Of a stretch of 64,000 nucleotides of DNA, positions 9,142 through 18,225 are shown piece by piece (the stretch's first letter is position 1; every line of letters begins with the position of its first letter). Source of the DNA: Mycolicibacterium peregrinum (lineage in GTDB: Bacteria > Actinomycetota > Actinomycetes > Mycobacteriales > Mycobacteriaceae); contig NZ_LQPP01000016.1 in NCBI RefSeq assembly GCF_002102345.1, positions 124,001 to 188,000 of the forward strand, in the 5' to 3' direction. The notes under the pieces were generated by a model. The model saw only the letters and a list, made by a program, of their open reading frames with translations. It did no database searches and had not been told where the DNA came from. Position numbers and translations under genes: made by a program.

Positions 9142-11724
9142 ATGGCTAACAAGACCGCCGGCCGATCCGGAGCGCGTTCGAGCAGGTCGAACGCCAGCCC
9201 GCGGGGCGGTTCGCGGCGTCAGGCGCCGGCCCGCAAGGGACGCCCCGCCGCGCCGCGGCGTAAGCCCGCACGTCGACCTCAGACCTCACCCGTCTCTGCC
9301 GCCGGCCAGAAGCTCGGCCAGGGCGCCCGCGCCGGATGGCTGATGCTCGCGAAGGGAGCCGGATCGACCGCCCGCTCGGTGGGCCGGGCCCGCGACATCG
9401 AACCCGGGCACCGCCGTGACGGTCTGGCGCTCGCGCTGCTCGGCATCGCCGTCGTCGTGGCCGCCAGTTCCTGGTTCCATGCGGCCGGCCCGGTGGGGCA
9501 GTGGATCGACACCGCCGTGCGCACCCTGATCGGTGGACCGGTGGTGCTGGTGCCCGTCATCCTCGGCGTCATCGCCGTCGTCCTGATGCGCACCGAACCG
9601 GACCCGGAGTCTCGCCCCCGGCTGATCCTGGGATCGGCCATGATCGCGCTGCCGTTGCTCGGCCTGTGGCACCTATGGTCGGGATCGCCGCAGGATCCCG
9701 TCGCGCGTCAGCATGCCGCCGGATTCGTCGGCTTCGCCATCGGTGGACCCCTGTCGGACGGGCTGACCGAGTGGATCGCCGCACCGCTGTTGTTCATGGG
9801 TGTGCTGTTCGGTCTGTTGTTGGTCACCGGGACGACGATCCGCGAGGTGCCGTCGACCCTGCGGGCCATGTTCAGCACCCGGGCGTTCCACGACGACTAC
9901 GACGATGACGAGTACGACGGCGACTATGTCGACGAGTACGAGGACGACGACGGCTACGACGATCTGTCCGACGGCTACTACGACGACGACGCCTCACGCG
10001 GCGACGCCCAAACCTGGCCGACAGCAGCCATCGAGTCGCCCAAGGCACCGGCCGGCACGCCGATGGACAACTACCCGCTGCCCGAGGACACCGATGCGCC
10101 GACCGTCCCCGAGCCCGCGGTCAAGCCGCGCCCCCGCAAGAAGGCCGAAGTCAAATCCGAGCCGAAGGCCAAATCCTCTGATGACACCCTCGTCATGGAC
10201 CGGGTGGTCGAGGGGCCGTACAACCTGCCCTCGATGGATCTGCTGATCGCCGGTGATCCGCCGAAGCTTCGCACCGCCGCCAACGATCAGATGACCGACG
10301 CCATCACCTCGGTGCTCGAACAGTTCAAGGTCGACGCCGCCGTGACCGGCTGCACCCGCGGGCCGACCGTCACCCGCTACGAGGTCGAACTCGGGCCCGG
10401 CGTCAAGGTCGAGAAGATCACCGCGCTGCACCGCAACATCGCCTACGCCGTCGCCACCGAGAGCGTGCGCATGCTGGCCCCGATCCCCGGCAAGTCCGCG
10501 GTCGGCATCGAGGTGCCCAACTCCGACCGCGAAATGGTCCGGCTGTCTGACGTTCTCACCGCGCCGTCGACGCGTCGCGACCACCACCCGTTGGTGATCG
10601 GCCTGGGCAAGGACATCGAAGGCGACTTCGTCTCGGCCAACCTGGCCAAGATGCCGCACCTTCTGGTGGCCGGTTCGACCGGCTCCGGTAAGTCCAGCTT
10701 CGTCAACTCCATGCTGGTCTCACTGCTGGCGCGGGCCACCCCGGAAGAGGTCAGGATGATCCTGATCGACCCCAAGATGGTGGAACTCACGCCGTACGAA
10801 GGCATTCCGCACCTCATCACGCCGATCATCACCGAACCGAAGAAGGCCGCCGCGGCACTGGCCTGGCTCGTCGAGGAGATGGAACAGCGCTACCAGGACA
10901 TGAAGGCGTCCCGGGTCCGCCACATCGACGTGTTCAACGAGAAGGTGCGTTCGGGGGAGATCAGCACGCCGCTGGGCAGCGAGCGGGTCTACAAGCCCTA
11001 CCCGTACATCCTGGCCATCGTCGACGAGCTCGCCGACCTGATGATGACCGCACCGCGTGACGTCGAGGACGCCATCGTCCGCATCACGCAGAAAGCCCGT
11101 GCCGCCGGTATCCACCTGGTGCTCGCCACCCAGCGGCCGTCGGTGGACGTCGTCACCGGTCTGATCAAGACCAACGTGCCGTCCCGGCTCGCGTTCGCGA
11201 CCTCGTCACTCACCGACAGCCGCGTCATCCTGGACCAGCCAGGCGCCGAGAAGCTGATCGGCATGGGCGACGGCCTGTTCCTGCCGATGGGCGCCAACAA
11301 GCCGCTGCGTATGCAGGGCGCGTTCATCACCGACGAGGAGATCCACGCTGTCGTCGAGGCCACCAAGGCCCAGGCCGAACCGGAATTCGTCGAAGGCGTC
11401 ACCGCGGCCAAGGCCGGCGAGAAGAAGGATGTCGACCCCGACATCGGCGACGACATGGACGTTTTTCTGCAGGCCGTCGAGCTCGTGGTGTCCTCGCAGT
11501 TCGGCTCCACCTCGATGCTGCAGCGCAAACTGCGCGTCGGCTTCGCCAAGGCAGGCCGGCTGATGGACCTCATGGAGACCCGCGGCATCGTCGGACCCTC
11601 CGAGGGGTCGAAGGCGCGTGAGGTGCTCGTCAAGCCGGACGAGCTGGCCGGCACGCTGATGCTGATCCGTGGCGGGTCCGACGCCAACGGTGCCGATGCG
11701 GACGACGATCCCGACGAGTTCTAG
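9142..11724 (+). CDS. ftsK: DNA translocase FtsK
   Basis: A septal ATP-driven DNA pump that clears the chromosome terminus and activates dimer resolution. The 860-residue protein has a basic N-terminus (to about 70), membrane helices over about 90-235, a very acidic Asp/Tyr-rich linker (about 252-285), the alpha/beta motor with Walker A GSTGSGKSS at about 511, Walker B ILAIVDELADLM and the LATQRPSVDVVTG stretch, and a C-terminal winged-helix gamma domain (about 765-835). The ATG at 9142 fits mycobacterial relatives that begin with a basic MA(N/S)KT-type start; an in-frame GTG lies at 9088. Confidence 0.96.
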   Translation: MANKTAGRSGARSSRSNASPRGGSRRQAPARKGRPAAPRRKPARRPQTSPVSAAGQKLGQGARAGWLMLAKGAGSTARSVGRARDIEPGHRRDGLALALLGIAVVVAASSWFHAAGPVGQWIDTAVRTLIGGPVVLVPVILGVIAVVLMRTEPDPESRPRLILGSAMIALPLLGLWHLWSGSPQDPVARQHAAGFVGFAIGGPLSDGLTEWIAAPLLFMGVLFGLLLVTGTTIREVPSTLRAMFSTRAFHDDYDDDEYDGDYVDEYEDDDGYDDLSDGYYDDDASRGDAQTWPTAAIESPKAPAGTPMDNYPLPEDTDAPTVPEPAVKPRPRKKAEVKSEPKAKSSDDTLVMDRVVEGPYNLPSMDLLIAGDPPKLRTAANDQMTDAITSVLEQFKVDAAVTGCTRGPTVTRYEVELGPGVKVEKITALHRNIAYAVATESVRMLAPIPGKSAVGIEVPNSDREMVRLSDVLTAPSTRRDHHPLVIGLGKDIEGDFVSANLAKMPHLLVAGSTGSGKSSFVNSMLVSLLARATPEEVRMILIDPKMVELTPYEGIPHLITPIITEPKKAAAALAWLVEEMEQRYQDMKASRVRHIDVFNEKVRSGEISTPLGSERVYKPYPYILAIVDELADLMMTAPRDVEDAIVRITQKARAAGIHLVLATQRPSVDVVTGLIKTNVPSRLAFATSSLTDSRVILDQPGAEKLIGMGDGLFLPMGANKPLRMQGAFITDEEIHAVVEATKAQAEPEFVEGVTAAKAGEKKDVDPDIGDDMDVFLQAVELVVSSQFGSTSMLQRKLRVGFAKAGRLMDLMETRGIVGPSEGSKAREVLVKPDELAGTLMLIRGGSDANGADADDDPDEF

Positions 11725-11735
11725 CGCGGGGGCTG

Positions 11736-12335
11736 CTATGCGGGTGGACAGTAGCCAGGTTTGATGCACCAGTTCCCCTGCGCCAGGACCGGGTAGTCGC
11801 GCTGCAGTTCTCGTGCGTCGTCGGATGTACCCGGCCGCATCTGCACCGTGATGCTCAATTCGTGCTTGGTAGAACCGGATTCGGTCTGATACATCGAGAC
11901 GGATTGGACCGTGGGTGTTCTCACCATCCTCATCCAGGCCTCGAGCCGTTGGTCCAGATCGGCTGTTCCCTTGGTGGGCAGGTTGTTTCCGACTTGAAAA
12001 TGGAATGACGCCACCGATTCGGACGGCGGATAGTGCACGGTGAAATCGACGACGGGCTCGCCGAGTTCCTCACCGTCGAAGTGCGCCGCGAAAGTCCTGC
12101 CGACGTCGCGGGCTTGTTCGTCGGTCACCGATGAGTCCAGCGTGACGCCGAGCTTCATCGAGTTGCCGAGACCGACGCTCTCGCTGTGCTCCAGGTGAGT
12201 GTCGCTGACCCCAGGAAGTGCTTTTACCTCTTGGCCGATGGCCTCGATGTCGCTGCTGTGGTCGGCCACACACGCCGCGGCCGGCCATACCAGGGCCACC
12301 GCCAGTCCGATCGCCAACCACTTCTGCATGGGCAT
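11736..12335 (-). CDS. Putative lipoprotein of unknown function
   Basis: The 199-residue product starts with a lipoprotein signal: Lys5, a hydrophobic stretch, and a lipobox ending in AAAC with Cys22 as the lipidated residue. It is therefore predicted to sit on the outer face of the plasma membrane. The remainder is hydrophilic and no domain is recognised. The start could be ATG 12335 or ATG 12329. It follows argA on the same strand after an 18-base gap and converges on ftsK. I do not recall it from the M. tuberculosis locus, so it may be lineage-specific. Confidence 0.75.
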   Translation of the reverse strand: MPMQKWLAIGLAVALVWPAAACVADHSSDIEAIGQEVKALPGVSDTHLEHSESVGLGNSMKLGVTLDSSVTDEQARDVGRTFAAHFDGEELGEPVVDFTVHYPPSESVASFHFQVGNNLPTKGTADLDQRLEAWMRMVRTPTVQSVSMYQTESGSTKHELSITVQMRPGTSDDARELQRDYPVLAQGNWCIKPGYCPPA

Positions 12336-12353
12336 CCTCGCGTCAGCGCAGTT

Positions 12354-12875
12354 TTACAGCGTCAACAACATCCGGGTGTTGCCCAATGTGTTGGGCTTGA
12401 CGTACGACAGGTCGAGGAACTCCGCGACACCGGTGTCGTACGAGCGGCACATCTCCTCGTACACCTCGGCGGTCACCGGGGTGCCGTCGATCTCCTCGAA
12501 TCCGTGCTTGCCGAAGAAGTCGACCTCGAAGGTCAGCACGAAGATGCGGCTCAGGTGCAACTCGCGCGCGACGCCGAGCAACTGCTCGACGAGAACATGC
12601 CCCACGCCGGTGCCGCGGACTTTCGGATGCACCGCCACGGTGCGCACCTCACCGAGATCGGCCCACAACACGTGGAGCGCTCCGCATCCGACCAGCTCAC
12701 CGTCGAGTTCGGCGACCCAGAATTCCTGGACCGCCTCGTACAGCGTGACCAGGTTCTTCTCCAGCAGGATCTTCCCCGCGTAGACGTCGACCAGGCTCTT
12801 GATCGCCGGGACATCGGACGTGCGGGCGCGGCGCACCACAGGCTGCTGGCGCGGCTCGACACTGCCTGGGTTCAC
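12354..12875 (-). CDS. argA: Amino-acid N-acetyltransferase ArgA (GNAT type)
   Basis: It acetylates glutamate (or glutamine) with acetyl-CoA to start arginine synthesis. The 173-residue protein is a single GNAT domain with the acetyl-CoA loop VRGTGVGHVL after the VRTVAVHP strand, like the short mycobacterial ArgA (Rv2747) and unlike the longer kinase-fused enterobacterial form. The GTG at 12875 gives the expected length; the open frame continues upstream but would run into pgsA on the other strand. Confidence 0.93.
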   Translation of the reverse strand: MNPGSVEPRQQPVVRRARTSDVPAIKSLVDVYAGKILLEKNLVTLYEAVQEFWVAELDGELVGCGALHVLWADLGEVRTVAVHPKVRGTGVGHVLVEQLLGVARELHLSRIFVLTFEVDFFGKHGFEEIDGTPVTAEVYEEMCRSYDTGVAEFLDLSYVKPNTLGNTRMLLTL

Positions 12876-12917
12876 AGGCGCAAGAGTATCCGCTACGGCA
12901 ACCGATATTCTGTTGCG

Positions 12918-13523
12918 GTGCCGGGCCAACCTTCTACCGATCCGGTGGTCCCGCGTGCGCGCGTGGCCAACCTCGCCAACGTGCTCACCGGTGTGCGCAT
13001 GGTGCTGGTTCCGGTCTTCCTCGTATTTCTGTTCGTCGGCGACGGTCATGAATCCGGCTGGCGGATCGCCGCTTTCGCGGTGTTCGCGGTCGCGGTGATC
13101 ACCGACCATCTCGATGGTGCGTTGGCCCGCAGCTACGGCATGATCACCGAGTTCGGCACCCTGGCCGATCCGATCGCCGACAAGGCGCTGATCGGCGCGG
13201 CGCTGATCGGACTCTCGATGCTGCACGATCTGCCCTGGTGGATCACCGTGGTGGTACTGACCCGTGAGATCGGAATCACGGTGCTGCGGTTCGCCGTGCT
13301 GCGTCACGGAGTGATCCCGGCCAGCCGCGGCGGCAAGCTCAAGACACTGGTGCAGGCCGTGGCCATCGGGTTGTTCGTGCTTCCGCTGCATTCGTGGCCC
13401 GACATCTGGCTCGAGGTGGCCTGGGTGATCATGTGGGCCGCCGTGGTGCTGACCGTGCTCACCGGCGCCGATTACGTCCTCTCTGCGATCAGGGATTCAC
13501 GTGGACGATCCGCTGCTCACTGA
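12918..13523 (+). CDS. pgsA: CDP-diacylglycerol-glycerol-3-phosphate 3-phosphatidyltransferase family protein
   Basis: A membrane enzyme of the CDP-alcohol phosphatidyltransferase family, likely making phosphatidylglycerophosphate for PG and cardiolipin. The full signature D-x2-DG-x2-AR-x8-G-x3-D-x3-D is present as DHLDGALAR...G...DPIAD, amid about five or six membrane helices over 201 residues. The GTG at 12918 sets the normal N-terminus. It corresponds to Rv2746c (pgsA3); which headgroup it uses is inferred from that relationship. Its 3' end overlaps cinA by 23 bases. Confidence 0.92.
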   Translation: MPGQPSTDPVVPRARVANLANVLTGVRMVLVPVFLVFLFVGDGHESGWRIAAFAVFAVAVITDHLDGALARSYGMITEFGTLADPIADKALIGAALIGLSMLHDLPWWITVVVLTREIGITVLRFAVLRHGVIPASRGGKLKTLVQAVAIGLFVLPLHSWPDIWLEVAWVIMWAAVVLTVLTGADYVLSAIRDSRGRSAAH

Positions 13524-13989
13524 CGACGCCAGGGCACTGGTGGCCGACCTGACGGTGCGCTCCCAGAGCGTGGCCACCGCCGAGTCGCTGACCGGCGGTC
13601 TGCTCGCCGCGACGCTCGCCGGCGTGTCAGGGGCCAGTGCGGTGCTACAGGGCGGACTGATCACCTACAACGAGGACACCAAGATCTGGCTGGCCGGCGT
13701 GGCCCCCCAGGTGCTCGACGCGGTCGGCCCCGTCGCTGCCCCCACCGCGCGGGCGCTGGCGGTCGGCGCCCGACAGCGGTGCGCGGCCACCTGGGGCGTC
13801 GGCCTGACCGGCGTGGCCGGGCCCGAACCGCACGGCGGCCACCCGGTGGGCACCGTGTTCATCGGCCTGGCCGGCCCGGTCGACACCGACGTCGTCGAGC
13901 TGGCCCTGTCCGGCTCGCGCTGGGACATCCGCCGCGCCGCCGTCGACGAGGCAATCGCCCGGCTGCGTTTCCTGGTCGAGAACCAGTAA
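13501..13989 (+). CDS. CinA C-terminal domain / nicotinamide-nucleotide amidohydrolase
   Basis: A 162-residue stand-alone CinA-C (PncC) domain. This family deamidates NMN to nicotinic acid mononucleotide in NAD salvage. Family hallmarks are the Ser in [17 protein letters not shown], the GGLITYN segment, and [23 protein letters not shown]. The GTG start at 13501 overlaps pgsA by 23 bases. It lacks the N-terminal molybdopterin-binding-like domain of full CinA. Its stop lies just before the SigE-type promoter of clgR. Confidence 0.92.
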   Translation: MDDPLLTDDARALVADLTVRSQSVATAESLTGGLLAATLAGVSGASAVLQGGLITYNEDTKIWLAGVAPQVLDAVGPVAAPTARALAVGARQRCAATWGVGLTGVAGPEPHGGHPVGTVFIGLAGPVDTDVVELALSGSRWDIRRAAVDEAIARLRFLVENQ

Positions 13990-14012
13990 CCCAAGATCGG
14001 CACCGGACTCCG

Positions 14013-14039
14013 GGAACCATGCGGTGGTCCGCGGCGTTG
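14013..14039 (+). promoter_or_regulatory. SigE/SigH-type promoter of clgR
   Basis: GGAAC (14013-14017), a 17-base spacer and CGTTG (14035-14039) match the mycobacterial ECF promoter pattern. It lies 42 bases before the clgR start. clgR is known to be SigE-dependent in M. tuberculosis, and the same two boxes with the same spacing occur before sigB in this window. Confidence 0.75.
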
Positions 14040-14081
14040 GTCAGTCAGTGGACCTGCGACAGCCAGGCGAAGGAGGGCACG

Positions 14082-14423
14082 ATGACGGCATTGCTGCGTG
14101 AGGTGATTGGCGACGTGCTGCGTAACGCCCGCACCGAACAGGGTCGGACGTTGCGTCAAGTGTCCGACTCGGCCCGGGTCAGCCTCGGGTACCTCTCCGA
14201 AGTCGAGCGGGGCCGCAAGGAAGCCTCCAGCGAACTGCTCAGCGCCATCTGCGATGCACTGGATGTCCCGCTGTCGCGGGTGCTCACCGATGCCGGCGAG
14301 AGCATGGCCGAGCGCGAACACGCCTCTGCAGCCGTCCGCCCCGAGGTCGCTGCCAACGTCGCCCACATCGATGCGTCGACCAAGGTGGTCATCCCGCAGG
14401 TCGTGTCGATGGCCGTCGCGTGA
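14082..14423 (+). CDS. clgR: Transcriptional activator ClgR
   Basis: A 113-residue XRE-type regulator that activates clp protease and phage-shock-like (psp) genes under envelope stress. The helix-turn-helix lies over about residues 14-60 ([28 protein letters not shown]). The hydrophobic C-terminus, ending VSMAVA, may be a degradation signal, since ClgR is a Clp substrate in relatives; that is inference. ATG 14082 is preceded five bases upstream by AAGGAGG. It heads the clgR-pspA-pspM group and has its own SigE-type promoter. Confidence 0.95.
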   Translation: MTALLREVIGDVLRNARTEQGRTLRQVSDSARVSLGYLSEVERGRKEASSELLSAICDALDVPLSRVLTDAGESMAEREHASAAVRPEVAANVAHIDASTKVVIPQVVSMAVA

Positions 14424-14462
14424 CCAGGGCCTGACGCCACCGCCGATGCCGGATTGATCGCG

Positions 14463-14509
14463 CTGTTCATGCGTGGGTACGAATTTTCGCAAAACACCCA
14501 CGCGAACAG
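14463..14509 (+). promoter_or_regulatory. Long stem-loop between clgR and pspA
   Basis: Arms CTGTTC + GCGTGGGT (14463-14468, 14471-14478) pair fully with ACCCACGC + GAACAG (14496-14503, 14504-14509). The result is a 14-bp stem with one two-base bulge and an A/T-rich 17-base loop. No T-run follows, so it may be an attenuator, processing site or operator rather than a classical terminator. It sits inside a unit thought to be co-transcribed. Confidence 0.6.
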
Positions 14510-14650
14510 TCGACGGGACTGTGGCTGCCTGTCCAGAACCGATAAGTTGGCATCAGAGGAATTGCGGCAACCTGAAGAGCAGTAAGACCCGAGCACGGCT
14601 TGCTGGGCAAGCCTGACCGACAAGCCCGACAGATAAGGCGGAACGAACCC

Positions 14651-15466
14651 ATGGCCAATCCGTTCGTCAAGGCATGGAAGTACCTGATGGCGCTGTTCAG
14701 CTCCAAGGTCGACGAATATGCCGACCCGAAGGTGCAGATCCAGCAGGCCATCGAGGACGCGCAGCGGCAACACCAGGCCCTGACCCAGCAGGCCGCCCAG
14801 GTCATCGGCAACCAGCGCCAGCTCGAGATGCGGCTCAGCAGGCAGCTCGCCGACATCGAGAAGCTGCAGGTCAATGTCCGCCAGGCGCTGACGCTGGCCG
14901 ATCAGGCCACCGCCGCCGGTGACGCGGCCAAGGCCACCGAGTACAACAACGCCGCCGAGGCCTTCGCCGCCCAGCTGGTCACCGCCGAGCAGAGCGTCGA
15001 GGACCTCAAGGGTCTGCACGATCAGGCCCTGCAGGCCGCCGCGCAGGCCAAGAAGGCCGTCGAGCAGAACGCGATGATGCTGCAGCAGAAGATCGCCGAG
15101 CGCACCAAGCTGCTGTCCCAGCTCGAGCAGGCAAAGATGCAGGAGCAGGTCAGTGCTTCGCTCCGCTCCATGAGTGAGGTCGCCGCACCGGGCAACACCC
15201 CGAGCCTCGACGAGGTTCGCGACAAGATCGAGCGCCGCTACGCCAACGCCATCGGCCAGGCCGAGCTGGCGCAGAACTCGGTGCAGGGCCGCATGATGGA
15301 GGTTCAGCAGGCCAGCGTCCAGATGGCCGGCCATTCCCGGCTCGAGCAGATCCGGGCGTCGATGCGCGGCGACGCACTGCCCAGCGGCGGAGCCACCCAG
15401 TCCACCCCGGCCTCTCCGGCCGCCAGCCAGACTCCTGCCACCCCCGAGAATCCGCTCGGCCAGTAG
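14651..15466 (+). CDS. pspA: PspA/IM30 family protein (35-kDa antigen)
   Basis: A peripheral membrane-protecting protein that oligomerises on stressed membrane; counterpart of Rv2744c. The 271 residues form a long Ala/Gln/Glu-rich coiled coil (about 25-215) after an amphipathic N-terminal helix ([20 protein letters not shown]), with a Pro/Ser/Thr-rich tail from about 240. ATG 14651 is used, with AAGGCGG about nine bases before it; an in-frame start at 14600 lacks support. It is followed by pspM after 20 bases. Confidence 0.95.
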   Translation: MANPFVKAWKYLMALFSSKVDEYADPKVQIQQAIEDAQRQHQALTQQAAQVIGNQRQLEMRLSRQLADIEKLQVNVRQALTLADQATAAGDAAKATEYNNAAEAFAAQLVTAEQSVEDLKGLHDQALQAAAQAKKAVEQNAMMLQQKIAERTKLLSQLEQAKMQEQVSASLRSMSEVAAPGNTPSLDEVRDKIERRYANAIGQAELAQNSVQGRMMEVQQASVQMAGHSRLEQIRASMRGDALPSGGATQSTPASPAASQTPATPENPLGQ

Positions 15467-15486
15467 AGATTCGAGTGTTCTAGATC

Positions 15487-16305
15487 ATGGCTACCAAGAC
15501 CGGTCGACCCGACGCCTGGAAATCGTTGGTGCAACGGGGGATCGACACCGCGGCAGACCTGTCCGGGGCCCTGACCGAGAAGCTCAGCGCCGCCGCCGAT
15601 CCGCGCGCAAAGCTGTTGCGCAAGCGGCGGTGGGCGCTGCGCCTCGGGGTGTTCTTCACCCTGGCCACCGGGTTCTGGGTGCTCGTGACGGCGCTGCTGG
15701 CGTCGTGGAGCACACCGGTCTGGGGCCTGATCATCACCGGCGCGATCGCGGCCGGTGCGGCATTCCCCGCGACGTTGTTCTGGCTGCGTTACCGCTGGCT
15801 GCGCGCGGAACCACTGCCGGCGGAACGACCGGTCTCGGGACGTCGGTTACCACCGTGGGGCTCGGCCGCCCGCCAGCCCATGTCGGCGCTGATGGCCTCT
15901 GAGCGGGGCATGTTCTCATTGCTCGGCGTACTGGAGCGCGGGCGGATGCTGCCCGCCGACGAACTACGGGAACTGACCACCGTGGCCAATCAGACCGTGC
16001 GGACCATGGCGGCCACCGCCACCGAGGTGGTCTCGATGGAGCGCGCGATCAGCAACGCTCCACAGTCGCGCCAGCATCTGGTGCCCACCATCAATGCCTT
16101 CACCGCCCAGCTCGCTCAGGGCGTGCGGCAGTACAACGAAATGGTCACTGCGGCAGCGCAACTCGTATCCACGGTGAACGGTGGCCAGACCGCGGCATCG
16201 CCGTTGTCGCAGCAGCGCTACCGCAACGAGTTGACCGGCGCCACCGATCGTCTGGTCGGGTGGGCCCAGGCGTTCGACGAACTCGGCCAGCTGCGCCGCG
16301 CCTGA
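15487..16305 (+). CDS. pspM: PspA-partner membrane protein PspM
   Basis: The 272-residue protein has a basic N-terminus, two adjacent membrane helices at about 55-75 and 80-100, and a soluble C-terminal helical domain. Position and architecture match Rv2743c (PspM), which anchors PspA in the mycobacterial envelope-stress system ClgR-PspA-PspM-PspN. It begins 20 bases after pspA. The fourth member (Rv2742c, PspN) is not found downstream; the next gene is on the opposite strand. Confidence 0.85.
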   Translation: MATKTGRPDAWKSLVQRGIDTAADLSGALTEKLSAAADPRAKLLRKRRWALRLGVFFTLATGFWVLVTALLASWSTPVWGLIITGAIAAGAAFPATLFWLRYRWLRAEPLPAERPVSGRRLPPWGSAARQPMSALMASERGMFSLLGVLERGRMLPADELRELTTVANQTVRTMAATATEVVSMERAISNAPQSRQHLVPTINAFTAQLAQGVRQYNEMVTAAAQLVSTVNGGQTAASPLSQQRYRNELTGATDRLVGWAQAFDELGQLRRA

Positions 16306-16312
16306 TTCGCCG

Positions 16313-16747
16313 TCAGAGCGACGGGCGCAGCGACGGCACGACCACACCGACGAGGCCGCGCACCGTCGCCTTGACCATGTCGAACATGTCGAAGTAGTCC
16401 CGCCACAGCGTGATCCGGCCTTCGTGCACCTCGAACACCCCGCACACCCAGAACTGCAGGCGCAGGGGACCGAACGTGAGGGCATCGGTCCGCTCGGTGA
16501 GTACGGCGGCACCGTCGGCGGCGATCCGGTGGATCTTCACCTCGAAGCCCATCCAGGCCGGCATCGATCGGAACAGCTTCACCGCGCGGTTGCGGCCGTA
16601 GATGGTCGGGAAACCGACGTTCTGGTACACGAGGTTCTGCGCCAGCGTCGTCTCGGCGGTGTCGAAGTCCTGCTCCTGCAGCGCGTTGAGGAACGTCTCG
16701 ACCGTGGCGGTCGGAGTCTGCGTTGCGGTGGTGGATTGGTCAGGCAT
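16313..16747 (-). CDS. Limonene-1,2-epoxide hydrolase family protein
   Basis: A 144-residue NTF2-like protein of the LEH family (PF07858), counterpart of Rv2740 (EphG), which hydrates epoxides, possibly sterol or fatty-acid epoxides. The family's Asp-Arg-Asp chemistry is plausible from the conserved N-Y-Q-N segment (VYQNVGFPTIYGRNRAV) and Arg/Asp residues in LWRDYFDMFDM. It lies between two genes on the other strand and converges on pspM with a seven-base gap. The natural substrate is not known. Confidence 0.88.
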   Translation of the reverse strand: MPDQSTTATQTPTATVETFLNALQEQDFDTAETTLAQNLVYQNVGFPTIYGRNRAVKLFRSMPAWMGFEVKIHRIAADGAAVLTERTDALTFGPLRLQFWVCGVFEVHEGRITLWRDYFDMFDMVKATVRGLVGVVVPSLRPSL

Positions 16748-16788
16748 GCCCGAAGCCTAGTGGGGAATGGCTGTGGCAAGGTAGGCCG

Positions 16789-17961
16789 GTGCGCGTAGCG
16801 GTGGTCGCCGGGCCCGATCCCGGACATGCTTTCCCGGCCCTTGCGTTGTGCCTGAAGTTCCTCGCCGCGGGGGATACCCCGACGCTGCTGACCGGGGTGG
16901 AATGGCTCGAAACCGCCCGGGCTGCCGGTGTCGATGCCGTCGAACTCGCCGGCCTCGATCCGGACGACGGCGACGACGACACCGATGCCGGGGCCAAGAT
17001 CCACCAGCGTGCCGGGCGCATGGCGCAACTCAACGTCCCCGGACTGCGCGAACTTCACCCGGACCTGGTGGTTTCCGACGTGATCACCGCCTGCGGCGGA
17101 CTGGCTGCCGAGCTGCTCGGATTGCCGTGGGTGGAGCTCAACCCACATCCCCTCTACCTGCCGTCGAAGGGGTTGCCGCCGCTAGGCAGCGGGCTGGCCC
17201 CCGGCGTCGGTATCCGGGGACGACTCCGCGACACCGTCATGCGGGCCCTGACCGCGCGATCTGTGCGGGCGGGTTTGGCCGAGCGAGCGGGTGTACGCGC
17301 CGCGATCGGTCTGCCTGCGGCCGACCCCGGACCGTTGCGTCGCTTGATCGCCACCCTGCCCGCACTGGAGGTGCCGCGCCCGGATTGGCCGGCCGAGGCC
17401 GTGGTGGTCGGTCCGCTGCACTTCGAACCGACCGAAGCGGTGCTTACCGTGCCGCCGGGCTCGGGTCCGGTGGTGATGGTGGCGCCCTCTACCGCGACCA
17501 CCGGGACGCAGGGCATGGCCGAACTGGTGCTGGAGGCGCTGCGCCCGGGGCAGACGCTGCCCGAGGGGGCCCGCGTGGTGGTGTCGCGGCTCGGCGGGGC
17601 CGACGTGGAGGTGCCGCCATGGGCGGCGGTGGGGCTCGGCCGTCAGGACGAGTTGCTGTCGCAGGCCGATCTGGTGATCTGCGGTGGCGGGCACGGTCTG
17701 GTGTCCAAGGCGCTGCTGGCAGGTGTGCCGATGGTGGTGGTGCCAGGTGGCGGTGATCAGTGGGAGATCGCCAATCGCGTTGTGCGCCAAGGCAGTGCGC
17801 AGCTGGTGCGGCCCCTTTCCGGGGAGGCGCTCACCGCGGCGGTCGACACCGTGCTCGGGGCGTCGTCCTACCGTGCGGCCGCGGTGCGCGCCGGCGCCTC
17901 GATCGCCGAGGTGGCAGATCCGGTACGGGTGTGCCATGACGCGCTGGCAGGCACTGGGTAG
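16789..17961 (+). CDS. GT-B glycosyltransferase of the UGT/MGT type
   Basis: A 390-residue nucleotide-sugar glycosyltransferase-like protein, counterpart of Rv2739c. The N-terminal half begins MRVAVVAGPDPGHAFPA, the acceptor-domain start typical of GT1 enzymes. The C-terminal donor domain has VICGGGHGLVSKALLAGVP followed by GGGDQWEIANRV, equivalent to the GT1 nucleotide-sugar motif. The GTG at 16789 is preferred because the conserved N-terminus starts there. The acceptor is unknown. The DUF3046 gene follows after nine bases. Confidence 0.87.
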   Translation: MRVAVVAGPDPGHAFPALALCLKFLAAGDTPTLLTGVEWLETARAAGVDAVELAGLDPDDGDDDTDAGAKIHQRAGRMAQLNVPGLRELHPDLVVSDVITACGGLAAELLGLPWVELNPHPLYLPSKGLPPLGSGLAPGVGIRGRLRDTVMRALTARSVRAGLAERAGVRAAIGLPAADPGPLRRLIATLPALEVPRPDWPAEAVVVGPLHFEPTEAVLTVPPGSGPVVMVAPSTATTGTQGMAELVLEALRPGQTLPEGARVVVSRLGGADVEVPPWAAVGLGRQDELLSQADLVICGGGHGLVSKALLAGVPMVVVPGGGDQWEIANRVVRQGSAQLVRPLSGEALTAAVDTVLGASSYRAAAVRAGASIAEVADPVRVCHDALAGTG

Positions 17962-17970
17962 GTTGGGCCC

Positions 17971-18165
17971 GTGCGGTTGACGGAATTCCATGAGCTCGTG
18001 GACGGCCAGTTCGGCGCGATGCGGGGTCGTTCGCTGCTCGTCGACCATGTGCTGGCGGCCCTCGACGGCCGCACGGCCGCGCAGGCCATCGAGGACGGGG
18101 TGGAGCCGCGCAGTGTGTGGCGGGCGTTGTGTGCGGACTTCGACGTCCCGCGCGAGCAGTGGTGA
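17971..18165 (+). CDS. DUF3046 protein
   Basis: A 64-residue acidic protein beginning MRLTEFHELVDGQFG, the DUF3046 signature found next to recA across actinobacteria (Rv2738c in M. tuberculosis). It is predicted to be helical and soluble, and the function is unknown. The GTG start is nine bases after the glycosyltransferase stop, so it probably shares that transcript. Confidence 0.9.
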   Translation: MRLTEFHELVDGQFGAMRGRSLLVDHVLAALDGRTAAQAIEDGVEPRSVWRALCADFDVPREQW

Positions 18166-18225
18166 ACAGCCAGCGGTGAGCTGACGGGTCTTTTCCCCGC
18201 CACAGATTCGGCGTATACCGGAGTC

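Noticed and set aside
12186..12917. Upstream extension of the pgsA frame
   Set aside because: The frame is open by chance across argA on the other strand; the conserved N-terminus begins at the GTG at 12918.
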